This document shows, piece after piece, positions 53,416-62,385 of a stretch of DNA of 64,000 bases. A model generated the notes under the pieces. That model worked only from the letters and a program-made list of their open reading frames with translations, did no database searches and was not told where the DNA came from. The stretch covers positions 3,162,001-3,226,000 of the forward strand of contig NZ_SODI01000001.1 in the NCBI RefSeq assembly GCF_004365915.1, written 5' to 3'. The DNA comes from Cryobacterium psychrophilum (GTDB lineage Bacteria > Actinomycetota > Actinomycetes > Actinomycetales > Microbacteriaceae). The position numbers and the translations under genes were made by a program. Position 1 is the stretch's first letter. Every line of letters starts with the position of its first letter.

Positions 53416-55962
53416 CTACTGGGCGTCGCGAGCCTGTACGGCGAGCGAACGCTCCACACCGGCGAGGTTCTCCACGACGAGGCGTCGCAGAGCCGCCGGT
53501 TCGGCATTCGCGTCAAGCCAGGTGCGCGTCGCATCGGCGAGAGCCTGGTTGTTGAGCGGCGAGGGGTAGAGACCGATCACGAGTTTCTCCCCGATCGAGA
53601 AGCTGCGTGCCGCCCACACCGACTGCAGCATGTCGAAGTACTTCGCCGCGAACGGCGCCAGCAGCGCCGGGTCGTTCACGCGGAGGAATCCGGCGGCCGT
53701 CGTGCGCACGATCGTTGTCGCGGCAGTGTCCACGTCGATCAGCGATGACCAGGCCGCGAGCTTGGCTTCCGCGGTGGGAATCGCTGCCCGGGCGAGAGCG
53801 GCGGACTGGGCACCCGTCGCCGTGTTGTCGTTCGCGAGGGCCGCATCAATGTCTGCGGCAGCAGCCTGGCCACCGGCCACGAGCGCGATGAGGAGCTCCC
53901 AGGACAGGTCGGTGTCAATCGTGAGTTCGGGCAGTGTTTCGGTGCCCGAACGCAGGCCGGCGATGTGCGCGAGTTGCTGATCGGTTTTGGCGACGGACGC
54001 AAAGAACTTCACGAACTGGAACTGGGCGTCGCTTCCGGCCGCGGCGCCCTCCGCGAGAGCCCACAGGGAATCGGAGACCTCGGTCACCACGGCGGTGCGG
54101 TGCGCTTTCGCCACGTAGGAGGAGGCGGTGAGCACAAGCTGGCCCACAACGGTGCGCAGGGTTGTCGACTCGGTTTCGGTCGCGACGTTGCCCAGCACGA
54201 GGCGCACGAAGTCGTGTGCGCTGGTCTCGGCGTCGCGGGTGGAGTCCCAGACCGAGCCCCACACGATGGCCCGAGCCAGCGGGCTCTCGATGGCGGCGAG
54301 GTGTTCAAGCGCCACAACCTGGGAAGCCTCGTCGAGGCGCACCTTGGCGTAGGTCAGGTCGTCGTCGTTGAGCAGAACGAGGTCGGGGCGAGCCCTCCCA
54401 ACGAGCTCGGCAACATCCGTTCGCGTACCGTCGACGTCGAGTTCGAAACGGTCGGTGCGCACGAGCCTGGACGAGGCATCGAGGTTGTAGAAGCCGATCG
54501 CGAGCCGGTGCGGTCGAATCGTCGGGTAGTCGGCCGCTGCGGTCTGCAGCACGGCGAAGCTCGTGATCGTTCCCTCGGCGTCGACGGCGATCTCGGGGCG
54601 CAGGGTGTTGACCCCCGCGGTCTCCAGCCACAACTGTGCCCACTCGGTGAGGTCGCGGCCGCTCGAGGCCTCAAGCTCGACGAGCAGGTCGCGCAGCTCG
54701 GTGTTGCCCCACTGGTGCTTCTGGAAGTACGAGCCGACGCCGGCAAAGAAAGCGTCAATGCCCACCCAGGCGGCGAGCTGTTTGAGCACGGAGCCGCCCT
54801 TGGCGTAGGTGATGCCGTCGAAGTTCACCTGGACGTCATCGAGGTCGCGGATCGTGGCAACCACGGGGTGCGTCGAGGGGAGCTGGTCCTGCTTGTAGGC
54901 CCAGCTCTTTTCCATGACGGCAAAAGTGGTCCAGGCCTCGTGCCACTCGGTCGCCTCGGCGGTGGCGATTGTCGATGCCCACTCGGCGAAGCTCTCGTTG
55001 AGCCACAGGTCGTTCCACCACGTCATGGTGACGAGGTCGCCGAACCACATGTGGGCAAGCTCGTGCAGGATCGTGACGACGCGACGTTCCTTGATGGCGT
55101 CGGTGACCTTGGAGCGGAAGATGTACGTCTCGGTGAACGTGACAGCGCCGGCGTTCTCCATGGCACCGGCGTTGAACTCCGGCACGAACAGCTGGTCGTA
55201 CTTGTCGAAGGGGTACGGGAAACCGAATTTTTCCTCGAAGTACGCGAAGCCCTGCGTGGTCTTCTCAACGATGTAATCGGCATCCAGGTACTCGGAGAGG
55301 CTCCTGCGGCTGAAGATGCCGAGCGGGATGATGCGACCGTCGCTTGAGGTGAGTTCGCTGCGCACCACGGCGTACGGGCCGGCAACAAGGGCCGTGATGT
55401 AGCTCGAAATGGTGTGCGTGGGCGCGAAGGCCCAGGTGGCGTTGCCGTTTCCGGCGTCCGTGGGTTCCGGGGTGGTGGAGTTGGAGACCACCTGCCATGC
55501 GCTGGGTGCGGTGACGGTGAACGCGAAGGTGGCCTTGAGGTTCGGCTGCTCAAAGACGGCGAACATGCGACGGGAGTCGGGGACCTCGAACTGGCTGTAG
55601 AGGTAGACCTCGTTGTCAACCGGGTCGACGAAGCGGTGCAGGCCCTCACCGGTGTTCGTGTAGACGGCGTCGGCGACAACCGTGAGCTCGTTCTCGGCGG
55701 CGAGATCGCCCAGCTGAATGCGGATGCCGTCGCTCACGACGGCCGGGTCAAGGGCCACGCCGTTGAGCGTGACACTGTGCACCGTGCGCGTGATGGCGTC
55801 AATGAAGGTGGATGCTCCCGCTGCGGCCGCGAACCGGACCGTGGTGGTGCTGGCAAAAAGTTCCGGGCCGGTCGTGAGGTCGAGGGTCACGTCGTAACGG
55901 TGAACACTGACCAGCGCGGCGCGCTCCTGGGCTTCGACGCGGGTGAGGTTTTCTCCAGGCAA
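53416..55962 (-). CDS. pepN: Aminopeptidase N
   Basis: A zinc aminopeptidase of the M1 family, about 848 residues. The exopeptidase motif is FNAGAMENAGAVTF and the zinc site is TILHELAHMWFGDLVTMTWWNDLWLNESFAEW (HExxH plus the distal Glu). The C-terminal ERAP1-like helical domain is complete. The likely start is TTG 55962 (MPGENLTRVEAQERAAL), which has GGAGAAG just upstream and matches the usual actinobacterial N-terminus; ATG 55998 would add 12 residues. Confidence 0.93.
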   Translation of the reverse strand: MPGENLTRVEAQERAALVSVHRYDVTLDLTTGPELFASTTTVRFAAAAGASTFIDAITRTVHSVTLNGVALDPAVVSDGIRIQLGDLAAENELTVVADAVYTNTGEGLHRFVDPVDNEVYLYSQFEVPDSRRMFAVFEQPNLKATFAFTVTAPSAWQVVSNSTTPEPTDAGNGNATWAFAPTHTISSYITALVAGPYAVVRSELTSSDGRIIPLGIFSRRSLSEYLDADYIVEKTTQGFAYFEEKFGFPYPFDKYDQLFVPEFNAGAMENAGAVTFTETYIFRSKVTDAIKERRVVTILHELAHMWFGDLVTMTWWNDLWLNESFAEWASTIATAEATEWHEAWTTFAVMEKSWAYKQDQLPSTHPVVATIRDLDDVQVNFDGITYAKGGSVLKQLAAWVGIDAFFAGVGSYFQKHQWGNTELRDLLVELEASSGRDLTEWAQLWLETAGVNTLRPEIAVDAEGTITSFAVLQTAAADYPTIRPHRLAIGFYNLDASSRLVRTDRFELDVDGTRTDVAELVGRARPDLVLLNDDDLTYAKVRLDEASQVVALEHLAAIESPLARAIVWGSVWDSTRDAETSAHDFVRLVLGNVATETESTTLRTVVGQLVLTASSYVAKAHRTAVVTEVSDSLWALAEGAAAGSDAQFQFVKFFASVAKTDQQLAHIAGLRSGTETLPELTIDTDLSWELLIALVAGGQAAAADIDAALANDNTATGAQSAALARAAIPTAEAKLAAWSSLIDVDTAATTIVRTTAAGFLRVNDPALLAPFAAKYFDMLQSVWAARSFSIGEKLVIGLYPSPLNNQALADATRTWLDANAEPAALRRLVVENLAGVERSLAVQARDAQ

Positions 55963-56061
55963 CAGCTTCTCCAATTCGGTTTCACGACCAGTGAGCATGT
56001 GGCAGCGCTTCTGGTGCCAGTGCACATGAATATCCACACTATCCGTCATTACGCTGGTGGC

Positions 56062-57057
56062 ATGAGAAGGAGCACCGATCGCCGGGCGTCCACGCCCGAT
56101 CGTTACCGCGAGTTCGCCGAGAGTGAGGCGAGGGGCCTCAGCGCTTGCTACGAGGAGTGGGCCAGCGGCATCGCCCACGATCCCGCGATGGTGGCGCTGA
56201 TCGACCGGCTTCCCGCGGTGAAGCGGCAGCCGAACCTGGTCTTCAGCGCGGCCCGGTTCTGCGGCGCGACGGCCGGCCCCTACGTCGACTTTGCACGGTG
56301 GCTGCCCGCGCACTGGCCGGAGGTGGAGGCCGTCTGCCGCACGCACTCCACGCAGACCAACGAGGCCGGGCGCTGCGCGACGCTGCTGCCGGCTCTCGCA
56401 TCCCTCCGCGGGCCGCTGGCGCTCATCGAGGTGGGGGCATCCGCCGGTCTCTGCCTGCACCCCGATCGCTACAGCTACCGGTATGTCACCGACGACGGGC
56501 ACGAACGGATACTGCACCCCGCCACGGGGCCGAGCCCCGTCCTACTGGACTGTGCCGTCTCCGGCCCCGCGCCGATTCCCGAGCAGATGCCGGAGGTGGT
56601 GTGGCGCGCGGGCATCGACCTCAATCCGCTCGACGTGAACTCGGCCTCCGACATGAACTGGCTCGAGGCCCTGATCTGGCCGGAGCACGATGACCGCCGG
56701 GCACGCCTGCGGGCGGCCATCGCTGTGGCGCGCCAGCCGGCGGTGGAGATCGTACGCGGCGACCTCAACGAGCAGCTCGCCGCCCTCGTGGCGCGAGCGC
56801 CGGAGGGAGCCACGATCGTCGTGTTCCACACCGCGGTGCTTCTCTACCTCGATGGTCAGGCACGAGGTCGGCTGAAGAATCAACTGGCCACTCTGCCCGT
56901 CCGCTGGCTTGCCAACGAGGGCCGCGGTGTGGTCCCCGGGGTGCTCGAGCGCCTCTCGGCGACGCCCACCGCGTCATCCGATTTTGTACTCGCCCTCGAC
57001 GGCACGCCGATCGCGTTCACCCAGCCGCACGGGCGCTCCCTGCACTGGCTCGGATAA
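56062..57057 (+). CDS. DUF2332 family protein
   Basis: A 331-residue cytoplasmic protein resembling the actinobacterial DUF2332 family. Conserved blocks are RYREFAESEARGLSACYEEWASGIA at the start, LASLRGPLALIEVGASAGLCLHPDRYSYRY in the middle (an SAM-methyltransferase-like glycine motif, EVGASAGL), and a late TIVVFHTAVLLYLDGQARGR. The function of the family is unknown; the methyltransferase-like motif is suggestive. It is divergent from pepN, and ATG 56062 is chosen because it is the first good start after the pepN start region. Confidence 0.85.
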   Translation: MRRSTDRRASTPDRYREFAESEARGLSACYEEWASGIAHDPAMVALIDRLPAVKRQPNLVFSAARFCGATAGPYVDFARWLPAHWPEVEAVCRTHSTQTNEAGRCATLLPALASLRGPLALIEVGASAGLCLHPDRYSYRYVTDDGHERILHPATGPSPVLLDCAVSGPAPIPEQMPEVVWRAGIDLNPLDVNSASDMNWLEALIWPEHDDRRARLRAAIAVARQPAVEIVRGDLNEQLAALVARAPEGATIVVFHTAVLLYLDGQARGRLKNQLATLPVRWLANEGRGVVPGVLERLSATPTASSDFVLALDGTPIAFTQPHGRSLHWLG

Positions 57058-57085
57058 TGCAGCCGAGGCTGACCGGCCCCCGAAG

Positions 57086-58606
57086 TTACCAGGCGCCGGG
57101 CTTGTAGTCCTTGAGGAAGACGCCGCACAGGTCTTCGCCGGCCTCGCCGCGCACGATGGGGTCGTAGACCCGGGCGGCGCCATCCACGAGATCGAGCGGA
57201 GCGTGGAAGCCCTCTTCGGCGAGACGAATCTTGGTGGGGTGCGGTCGTTCGTCGGTGATCCACCCGGTGTCAACGCTCGTCATGAGAATGCCGTCGTCAA
57301 GCATCTCCTTCGCACTCGTGCGGGTGAGCATATTGAGCGCGGCCTTGGCCATGTTCGTGTGCGGGTGTCCCGGCCCCTTGTACCCGCGGCCGAACACGCC
57401 CTCCATGGCCGACACGTTCACGATGTAGGTGCGCCGGGCCGCGGATGCCGCGAGTGAGGTGCGCAGGCGGCTCACGAGCAGGAACGGTGCCGTCGTATTG
57501 CACAGTTGCACCTCGAGCATCTCGAGCGGGTCGACGTCCTGCACATTCGCGGTCCAACTGTTACGCGAGTGCAGGTCGGGAACCAGCCCGCCGGCGTCGA
57601 TGGCCGTGCCGGCTGCGAGGCGCTCCAGCGATGAGGAACCGGGTGTCAGGGCGAGCCGGGTGAGGTCCTCCGCGGTGAGTGCACCGGACCCCGCGGTCGG
57701 GGCGAGGAGCGGATGGCCGGAGACCGATGCCGCGAGCGCGAGCGGGTGGGCATCGTTCGTGTGCCCGAAGGAGACGATTTCCGGTAGGGGACCGTCGGGC
57801 AGGGGCGAATCCTCGGCGTCAACAAGTGGGGAGTAGGAGCCCGTGGAGCGGCGCACGGTCTGCGCGGCGTTGTTGATCAGGATGTCGAGGGGCCCGGCGG
57901 CAGCCACCGAGTCGGCGAGCGCGATCACCTGCGCCGGGTCGCGCAGGTCGATGCCCACGATCCGCAGGCGGTGCAACCAGTCGTTCGAATCCGGCATGGC
58001 CGCGAAACGACGCACGGCGTCGCGCGGAAAACGCGTGGTCACCGTCGTGTGGGCGCCGTCACGCAGCAGGCGCAAGGCGATGTACATGCCGATCTTGGCG
58101 CGGCCGCCGGTGAGCAGGGCGCGCTTGCCGGTGAGGTCGGTGCGGGCATCGCGTTTGGCATGGCTCATCAGCGCGCAGCTCGGGCACAGCTGGTGGTAGA
58201 AGGCGTCGACGAGGGTGTACTTCTGCTTGCAGATATAGCAGGCGCGCGGCACGAGCAGTTCGCCGGCCGAGGTGGCGGCCGTGCCGAGGGACAGCTGAGC
58301 GCCGCGAGTCTCGTCATCAATGCGGGTGGGTGCGCCCGTGGCGGTCGCCGCGATCACCTCACGGTCGGCGTCTTTGATGGCGGCGCGCTTCTCGCCGCGC
58401 CGGGCCATTTTCACCGACTTGAACATTTTTGCGGTGGCCTGGCGAACGGTGACGAAGTCGGGATCCTCCGGGTCGATGTCGCTCAGCGACGCGAGCACAC
58501 GCAGCGTTGTGGCCATTTCGACCGGGTCGATGCCGGCAGGCTCGAACTCGGGGGAGTCTGCGGGCGCAGTCATGGTGTCTGCGGCGGGTTCAGGCTCGGT
58601 GATCAT
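57086..58606 (-). CDS. SDR-family protein with N-terminal zinc ribbon
   Basis: A 506-residue protein. The first 160 residues are acidic and helical and then carry a zinc-ribbon-like pair of knuckles (RACYICKQKYTLVDAFYHQLCPSCALMSH). The rest is a short-chain dehydrogenase/reductase domain with the cofactor motif LTGGRAKIGMYIALRLL and NNAAQT. The catalytic serine is present in IVNVSAMEG, but the Tyr-x-x-x-Lys site reads T-N-M-A-K (PHTNMAKAALNML), so the usual catalytic tyrosine is absent. It may bind a substrate or nucleotide without normal SDR chemistry, or use another residue. A family of this length is common in actinobacteria. Confidence 0.82.
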   Translation of the reverse strand: MITEPEPAADTMTAPADSPEFEPAGIDPVEMATTLRVLASLSDIDPEDPDFVTVRQATAKMFKSVKMARRGEKRAAIKDADREVIAATATGAPTRIDDETRGAQLSLGTAATSAGELLVPRACYICKQKYTLVDAFYHQLCPSCALMSHAKRDARTDLTGKRALLTGGRAKIGMYIALRLLRDGAHTTVTTRFPRDAVRRFAAMPDSNDWLHRLRIVGIDLRDPAQVIALADSVAAAGPLDILINNAAQTVRRSTGSYSPLVDAEDSPLPDGPLPEIVSFGHTNDAHPLALAASVSGHPLLAPTAGSGALTAEDLTRLALTPGSSSLERLAAGTAIDAGGLVPDLHSRNSWTANVQDVDPLEMLEVQLCNTTAPFLLVSRLRTSLAASAARRTYIVNVSAMEGVFGRGYKGPGHPHTNMAKAALNMLTRTSAKEMLDDGILMTSVDTGWITDERPHPTKIRLAEEGFHAPLDLVDGAARVYDPIVRGEAGEDLCGVFLKDYKPGAW

Positions 58607-58734
58607 CAGACAATTCTATGTCGGCGTGTGTCAGACCCGCGCAGACAACGGATGCGGCGCACCCGGGGGCACACGGCATCCGCAGTCAGGCGTATTCAGG
58701 GGGAGCGCCGGGCCGGTGAATATAAGCTGAAGGC

Positions 58735-59367
58735 ATGACTGATTCCCTGAAGTTCTGGTTTGATCCCGCGTGTCCCTGGGCCTGGATGACATCCCGGTGG
58801 GTCGATGAGGTGGCCAGGTCGCGAGACTTCGACGTCGAATGGCGGGTCATGAGCCTCGCCGTACTGAACGAGGACCAGGACCTCAGCGAGGAATACCGCG
58901 CGTTCCTGCCCCGCGCCCTCAAGTACACCCGACTGGTGCAGGCGGCCGAGGAACGTCACGGGCAGGTGATGGTGAAGGCACTGTATGACGCGCTCGGAGC
59001 CGAAATTCATATTGGCGCGAACAATGACGCCGACGAGGTCATAGCCCTCGCGCTCGCCGCGGTCGGCCTGCCCGCAAGTTTCTCGGCTTACGCCGACAGC
59101 GACGAGTACGACACCCAGATGCGTGCGAGTCACTTCGACGCCATCAACCGCGTGGGCATGGACGTTGGAACGCCCGTGATTGCCATCAATGATGTTGCCT
59201 TCTTCGGCCCGGTCGTCTCGCCGGCGCCCATGGGCGACCAGGCCCTCGCACTCTGGGACGGGGTGGTTGCCGCCGCAAGCTATGACGGCTTCTTCGAACT
59301 CAAGCGCAGCCGCACGAGAGACCCCAACTTCGACGTATCGCACTCCGCGGCCTCCGCGGCTAAATAG
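58735..59367 (+). CDS. Mycothiol-dependent reductase-like protein (Rv2466c family), CPWA variant
   Basis: A 210-residue DsbA-fold protein close to the mycothiol-dependent nitroreductase Rv2466c of Mycobacterium tuberculosis. The match is clear over the N-terminus (FWFDPACPWAWMTSRWVDEV), VMSLAVLNED and the C-terminal DVGTPVIAINDVAFFGPV. In Rv2466c the active site is CPWC; here it is CPWA, so the resolving cysteine is missing and only the first cysteine (about residue 14) remains. Monothiol chemistry with mycothiol is possible. It precedes rpiB by 9 bases. Confidence 0.9.
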   Translation: MTDSLKFWFDPACPWAWMTSRWVDEVARSRDFDVEWRVMSLAVLNEDQDLSEEYRAFLPRALKYTRLVQAAEERHGQVMVKALYDALGAEIHIGANNDADEVIALALAAVGLPASFSAYADSDEYDTQMRASHFDAINRVGMDVGTPVIAINDVAFFGPVVSPAPMGDQALALWDGVVAAASYDGFFELKRSRTRDPNFDVSHSAASAAK

Positions 59368-59376
59368 ACTGCTCAT

Positions 59377-59865
59377 ATGCGCATTCATATCGCCACTGAC
59401 CACGCCGGTCTCGACCTCAGTCATCACCTGATCAAGCACCTGCGAGGCCTCGGCCATGAGGTGGTCGACCACGGTCCAACCGCTTATGATCCCCTCGACG
59501 ACTACCCCGCGTTCTGCATCAATGCGACGCAAGCCGTCGTCAACGATCGCGAGCAGGGAATCGACGCCCTCGGGCTGGTCTTCGGTGGTTCGGGCAATGG
59601 CGAGCAGATGGCCGCAAACAAGGTCACCGGTGCCCGCGCCGCGCTCGTGTGGAACCTCAGCACGGCGAGGCTTGCCCGCGAGCACAACGATGCCAACGTC
59701 ATCTCGATCGGCGCGCGGGAGCACACCATCGAGGAAGCCACCGCATTCATCGACGCGTTCATCGCCGAGCCGTACTCCGACGAGGAACGTCACGCGCGAC
59801 GTATCCGGCAGCTGGCCGAATATGAGACCACGGGCACCATCGCTGGCAAGGGCATCGTTCAGTAG
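59377..59865 (+). CDS. rpiB: Ribose-5-phosphate isomerase B
   Basis: RpiB interconverts ribose 5-phosphate and ribulose 5-phosphate. The 162-residue protein has RIHIATDHAGLDLSHHLIKHL, DYPAFCINATQAV, the anion-hole loop GLVFGGSGNGEQMAANKVTGARAAL and NDANVISIGAREH. In this group the E. coli catalytic cysteine is replaced, as in actinobacterial RpiB that uses a Glu; the GGSGNGEQ loop with E fits that. It is flanked by the reductase and Nei-like genes in a tight run. Confidence 0.95.
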   Translation: MRIHIATDHAGLDLSHHLIKHLRGLGHEVVDHGPTAYDPLDDYPAFCINATQAVVNDREQGIDALGLVFGGSGNGEQMAANKVTGARAALVWNLSTARLAREHNDANVISIGAREHTIEEATAFIDAFIAEPYSDEERHARRIRQLAEYETTGTIAGKGIVQ

Positions 59866-59867
59866 CC

Positions 59868-60869
59868 GTGCCCGAGGGTCATTCCGTTCACCGCATCACG
59901 CGGCAGTTCCAACGCAACTTTCTCGGGCACCCCGTGCGCTTCTCGTCGCCGCAGGGGCGCTTCGTCGAAGGCGCCGCGGTGCTCGATGGGCGCACCATGA
60001 CCGACGCCCGTGCCGTGGGCAAGCAGATGTTCCTCGAATTCGATCACGAGCTGTGGTTGCGTATCCACCTTGGCCTGTACGGGGCGTGGGATTTCTCGGG
60101 TGACCTGCTCCTCGATGCCACGATCGCGTCGGCAAACGGGCGGATGGGTCAGACGAACCAGCGGGGCACCGACCTCAATGCGGTTCCCGATGCTTCCATC
60201 CTGGATACGGCCGGGGAGAATTCCCTGCACAGCATCGGTGCGCCCCGCCGTACCCGCGTGCGCATGTCGGAGCAGGAGAAGGAACTCAACCAGCTGGAGG
60301 TGTTCCCGCCGGAACCCATCGGTCAGGTGCGGGTTCGCCTGCTCACGGAAACAGTCTGTGCCGACCTGCGGGGCCCGACCGCGTGCGAAGTGCTCGACCC
60401 GGCCCAGGTAATGGTGTCCATGGCCAGGCTCGGCCCCGACCCGGAGCTCGACAACAGCCCGGAGGCCGAGGAGCGCTTCACGAGCGTGATTCGCCGCAAA
60501 CCCACGAGCATCGGCAAGCTGCTGATGGACCAGTCCGTGGTGAGCGGAATCGGAAACGTCTACCGGGCCGAACTCCTGTTCCGGGCGGGCATCAACCCGC
60601 ACGCGCCCGGTAAATCGCTCAGCGACGAAACCGTGCGAGCGCTCTGGCAGGACTGGGCGCACCTGCTGCACATTGGTGTGGAAACCGGCCAGATGATGAC
60701 CATGGACGACCTCGACCGAGCTGATTTTCATCTCGCCATGCGCAACCGTGCCGACCGGCACTGGGTCTACAAGCGCGAGGGTCTGCCCTGCCGGGTGTGT
60801 GGCACCCACATCGTCATTGAAGAGATGGCCGCACGAAAGCTCTACTGGTGCCCGCGGTGCCAGGCATGA
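59868..60869 (+). CDS. Fpg/Nei-family DNA glycosylase (Nei2-like)
   Basis: A 333-residue base-excision glycosylase/lyase for oxidised bases. The catalytic N-terminus is PEGHSVHRI (Pro and Glu immediately after the initiator), as in Nei-type enzymes. A helix-two-turns-helix region with DQSVVSGIGNVYRAELLFRAGINPH and a C-terminal zinc finger (CRVCGTHIVIEEMAARKLYWCPRCQ) are intact. The GTG start at 59868 is two bases after the rpiB stop, which places the proline at position 2 as the chemistry needs. Confidence 0.94.
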   Translation: MPEGHSVHRITRQFQRNFLGHPVRFSSPQGRFVEGAAVLDGRTMTDARAVGKQMFLEFDHELWLRIHLGLYGAWDFSGDLLLDATIASANGRMGQTNQRGTDLNAVPDASILDTAGENSLHSIGAPRRTRVRMSEQEKELNQLEVFPPEPIGQVRVRLLTETVCADLRGPTACEVLDPAQVMVSMARLGPDPELDNSPEAEERFTSVIRRKPTSIGKLLMDQSVVSGIGNVYRAELLFRAGINPHAPGKSLSDETVRALWQDWAHLLHIGVETGQMMTMDDLDRADFHLAMRNRADRHWVYKREGLPCRVCGTHIVIEEMAARKLYWCPRCQA

Positions 60870-62347
60870 CCCTGCTGCTGCGCAATGCCGGGCTTCCGGG
60901 CAGTGACGACGTCGTGGATGTCGAGATCGCCGACGGCAGCATCCGTCGTATCGGCCCCCGGCAGGCACACCCCATGGCGGACCGGGCGATCGACCTCGGT
61001 GAGCGGTGGCTGATTCCCGGGCTGTGGGACAATCACGTGCACTTCAGTCAATGGGCGCAGACCGCCCGCCGCCTTGACGTGTCCGCGGCCGACAGCGCGG
61101 CAGCGGTCGCGATCCTCGTGGCGGCCAGGGCCGGTCAGATGCGGCCGGGCGAGACCCTCATCGGATTCGGTTTTCGCGACGCCCTGTGGCCGGACATGCC
61201 CACCCTCGGTGTGCTCGACGCGGTCTCTCGGGGAATCTCCGTGGTGCTGGTCAGCGGTGACCTGCACAGCTGTTGGCTGAATTCGGCGGCACTGGCCGAG
61301 CACGGCCTGGATGGTCACCCCACCGGTCTGCTGCGGGAAGCGGATGCCTTCGCCGTCGAGGGTGCGATCGACACGGTCCAGGACGGCGTGCTCGACGCCT
61401 GGGCGCTCGACGCAGCCCGGCAGGCGGCGAGCCGGGGCGTCGTGGGTATCGTCGACCTGGAGATGGCGTGGAACCTCGACGTCTGGCAGCGCCGCATGGG
61501 GGCCGGGGCCGACCTGCTCCGCGTGGAATTCGGCCTGTATAGCGAGCACCTGGGCCGTGCGCTGGCACAGGGGCTGCGCTCCGGCGCGGTGATCCCCGGA
61601 ACACAGGGACTCCTCACCGTCGGCCCGTTCAAAGTGATCACGGATGGGTCCCTCAATACCCGTACTGCCCTGTGCTTTGCGGAATACCCCGGCATGGAAA
61701 GCGGGCCGCACTCCCGCGGAGTGCTCAACGTTCCGGCCGATGAGCTGCTGGCGCGTATGCGTCAGGCCGCGGCAGCGGGTATCCGCCCGGCCGTGCATGC
61801 GATCGGTGACCACGCCAATCGCCTCGCGCTCGACGCGTTCGAACAGCTGGCGGCAGAGGGAACGCCCACCCACGGAAGCATCGAGCACGCGCAACTGCTC
61901 ACTCCCACCGACGTGCACCGATTCGCGACGCTCGGTGTGGTCGCGAGCGTGCAACCGGAGCATGCCCTCGACGATCGCGACGTGGCGGACCGTTTTTGGG
62001 CGGGCCGTACCGAGCGGGCCTTCGTGCTCGGCGACCTGCTCGCCGCGGGTGCGACGCTCGCCTTCGGGTCGGACGCGCCCGTCGCCCCCCTCGACCCCTG
62101 GGTGAGCATGGCGGCCGCGGTCGGGCGCACCAAGCACGGTCGGGCACCATGGAACCCCGAGCAGGCCGTGTCCCGGCAGGCCGCGCTCGCCGCATCCGCT
62201 CGCGGGCGACACCGTATCAAGGTTGGGGACGTCGCCGACCTCGCCGTGTGCGAGATTGACCCGCTGGTCGCGTCCGTTTCCGACCTCCGACGGATGCCGG
62301 TGGCCGCGACGCTGCTCGCCGGCCGGTTCACCCACAACACCCTGTAA
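60866..62347 (+). CDS. Amidohydrolase family protein (YtcJ-like)
   Basis: A 493-residue metal-dependent hydrolase. The metal motif HxH is in GLWDNHVHFSQWAQ, a further histidine stands in AVHAIGDHANRLALDAFEQL, the catalytic aspartate is in LAFGSDAPVAPLDPW, and the usual C-terminal AARGRHRIKVGDVADLAV strand follows. This is the amidohydrolase_3 pattern. The substrate is unknown. The start overlaps the glycosylase stop (ATGA). Confidence 0.88.
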   Translation: MTLLLRNAGLPGSDDVVDVEIADGSIRRIGPRQAHPMADRAIDLGERWLIPGLWDNHVHFSQWAQTARRLDVSAADSAAAVAILVAARAGQMRPGETLIGFGFRDALWPDMPTLGVLDAVSRGISVVLVSGDLHSCWLNSAALAEHGLDGHPTGLLREADAFAVEGAIDTVQDGVLDAWALDAARQAASRGVVGIVDLEMAWNLDVWQRRMGAGADLLRVEFGLYSEHLGRALAQGLRSGAVIPGTQGLLTVGPFKVITDGSLNTRTALCFAEYPGMESGPHSRGVLNVPADELLARMRQAAAAGIRPAVHAIGDHANRLALDAFEQLAAEGTPTHGSIEHAQLLTPTDVHRFATLGVVASVQPEHALDDRDVADRFWAGRTERAFVLGDLLAAGATLAFGSDAPVAPLDPWVSMAAAVGRTKHGRAPWNPEQAVSRQAALAASARGRHRIKVGDVADLAVCEIDPLVASVSDLRRMPVAATLLAGRFTHNTL

Positions 62348-62385
62348 GCCACCCAGCTCACCGAGACCAGAACGCCCGTGACTAT

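Noticed and set aside
53965-55347. 460-codon plus-strand frame opposite pepN
   Set aside because: pepN has intact zinc and GAMEN motifs on the minus strand; the plus frame has none.
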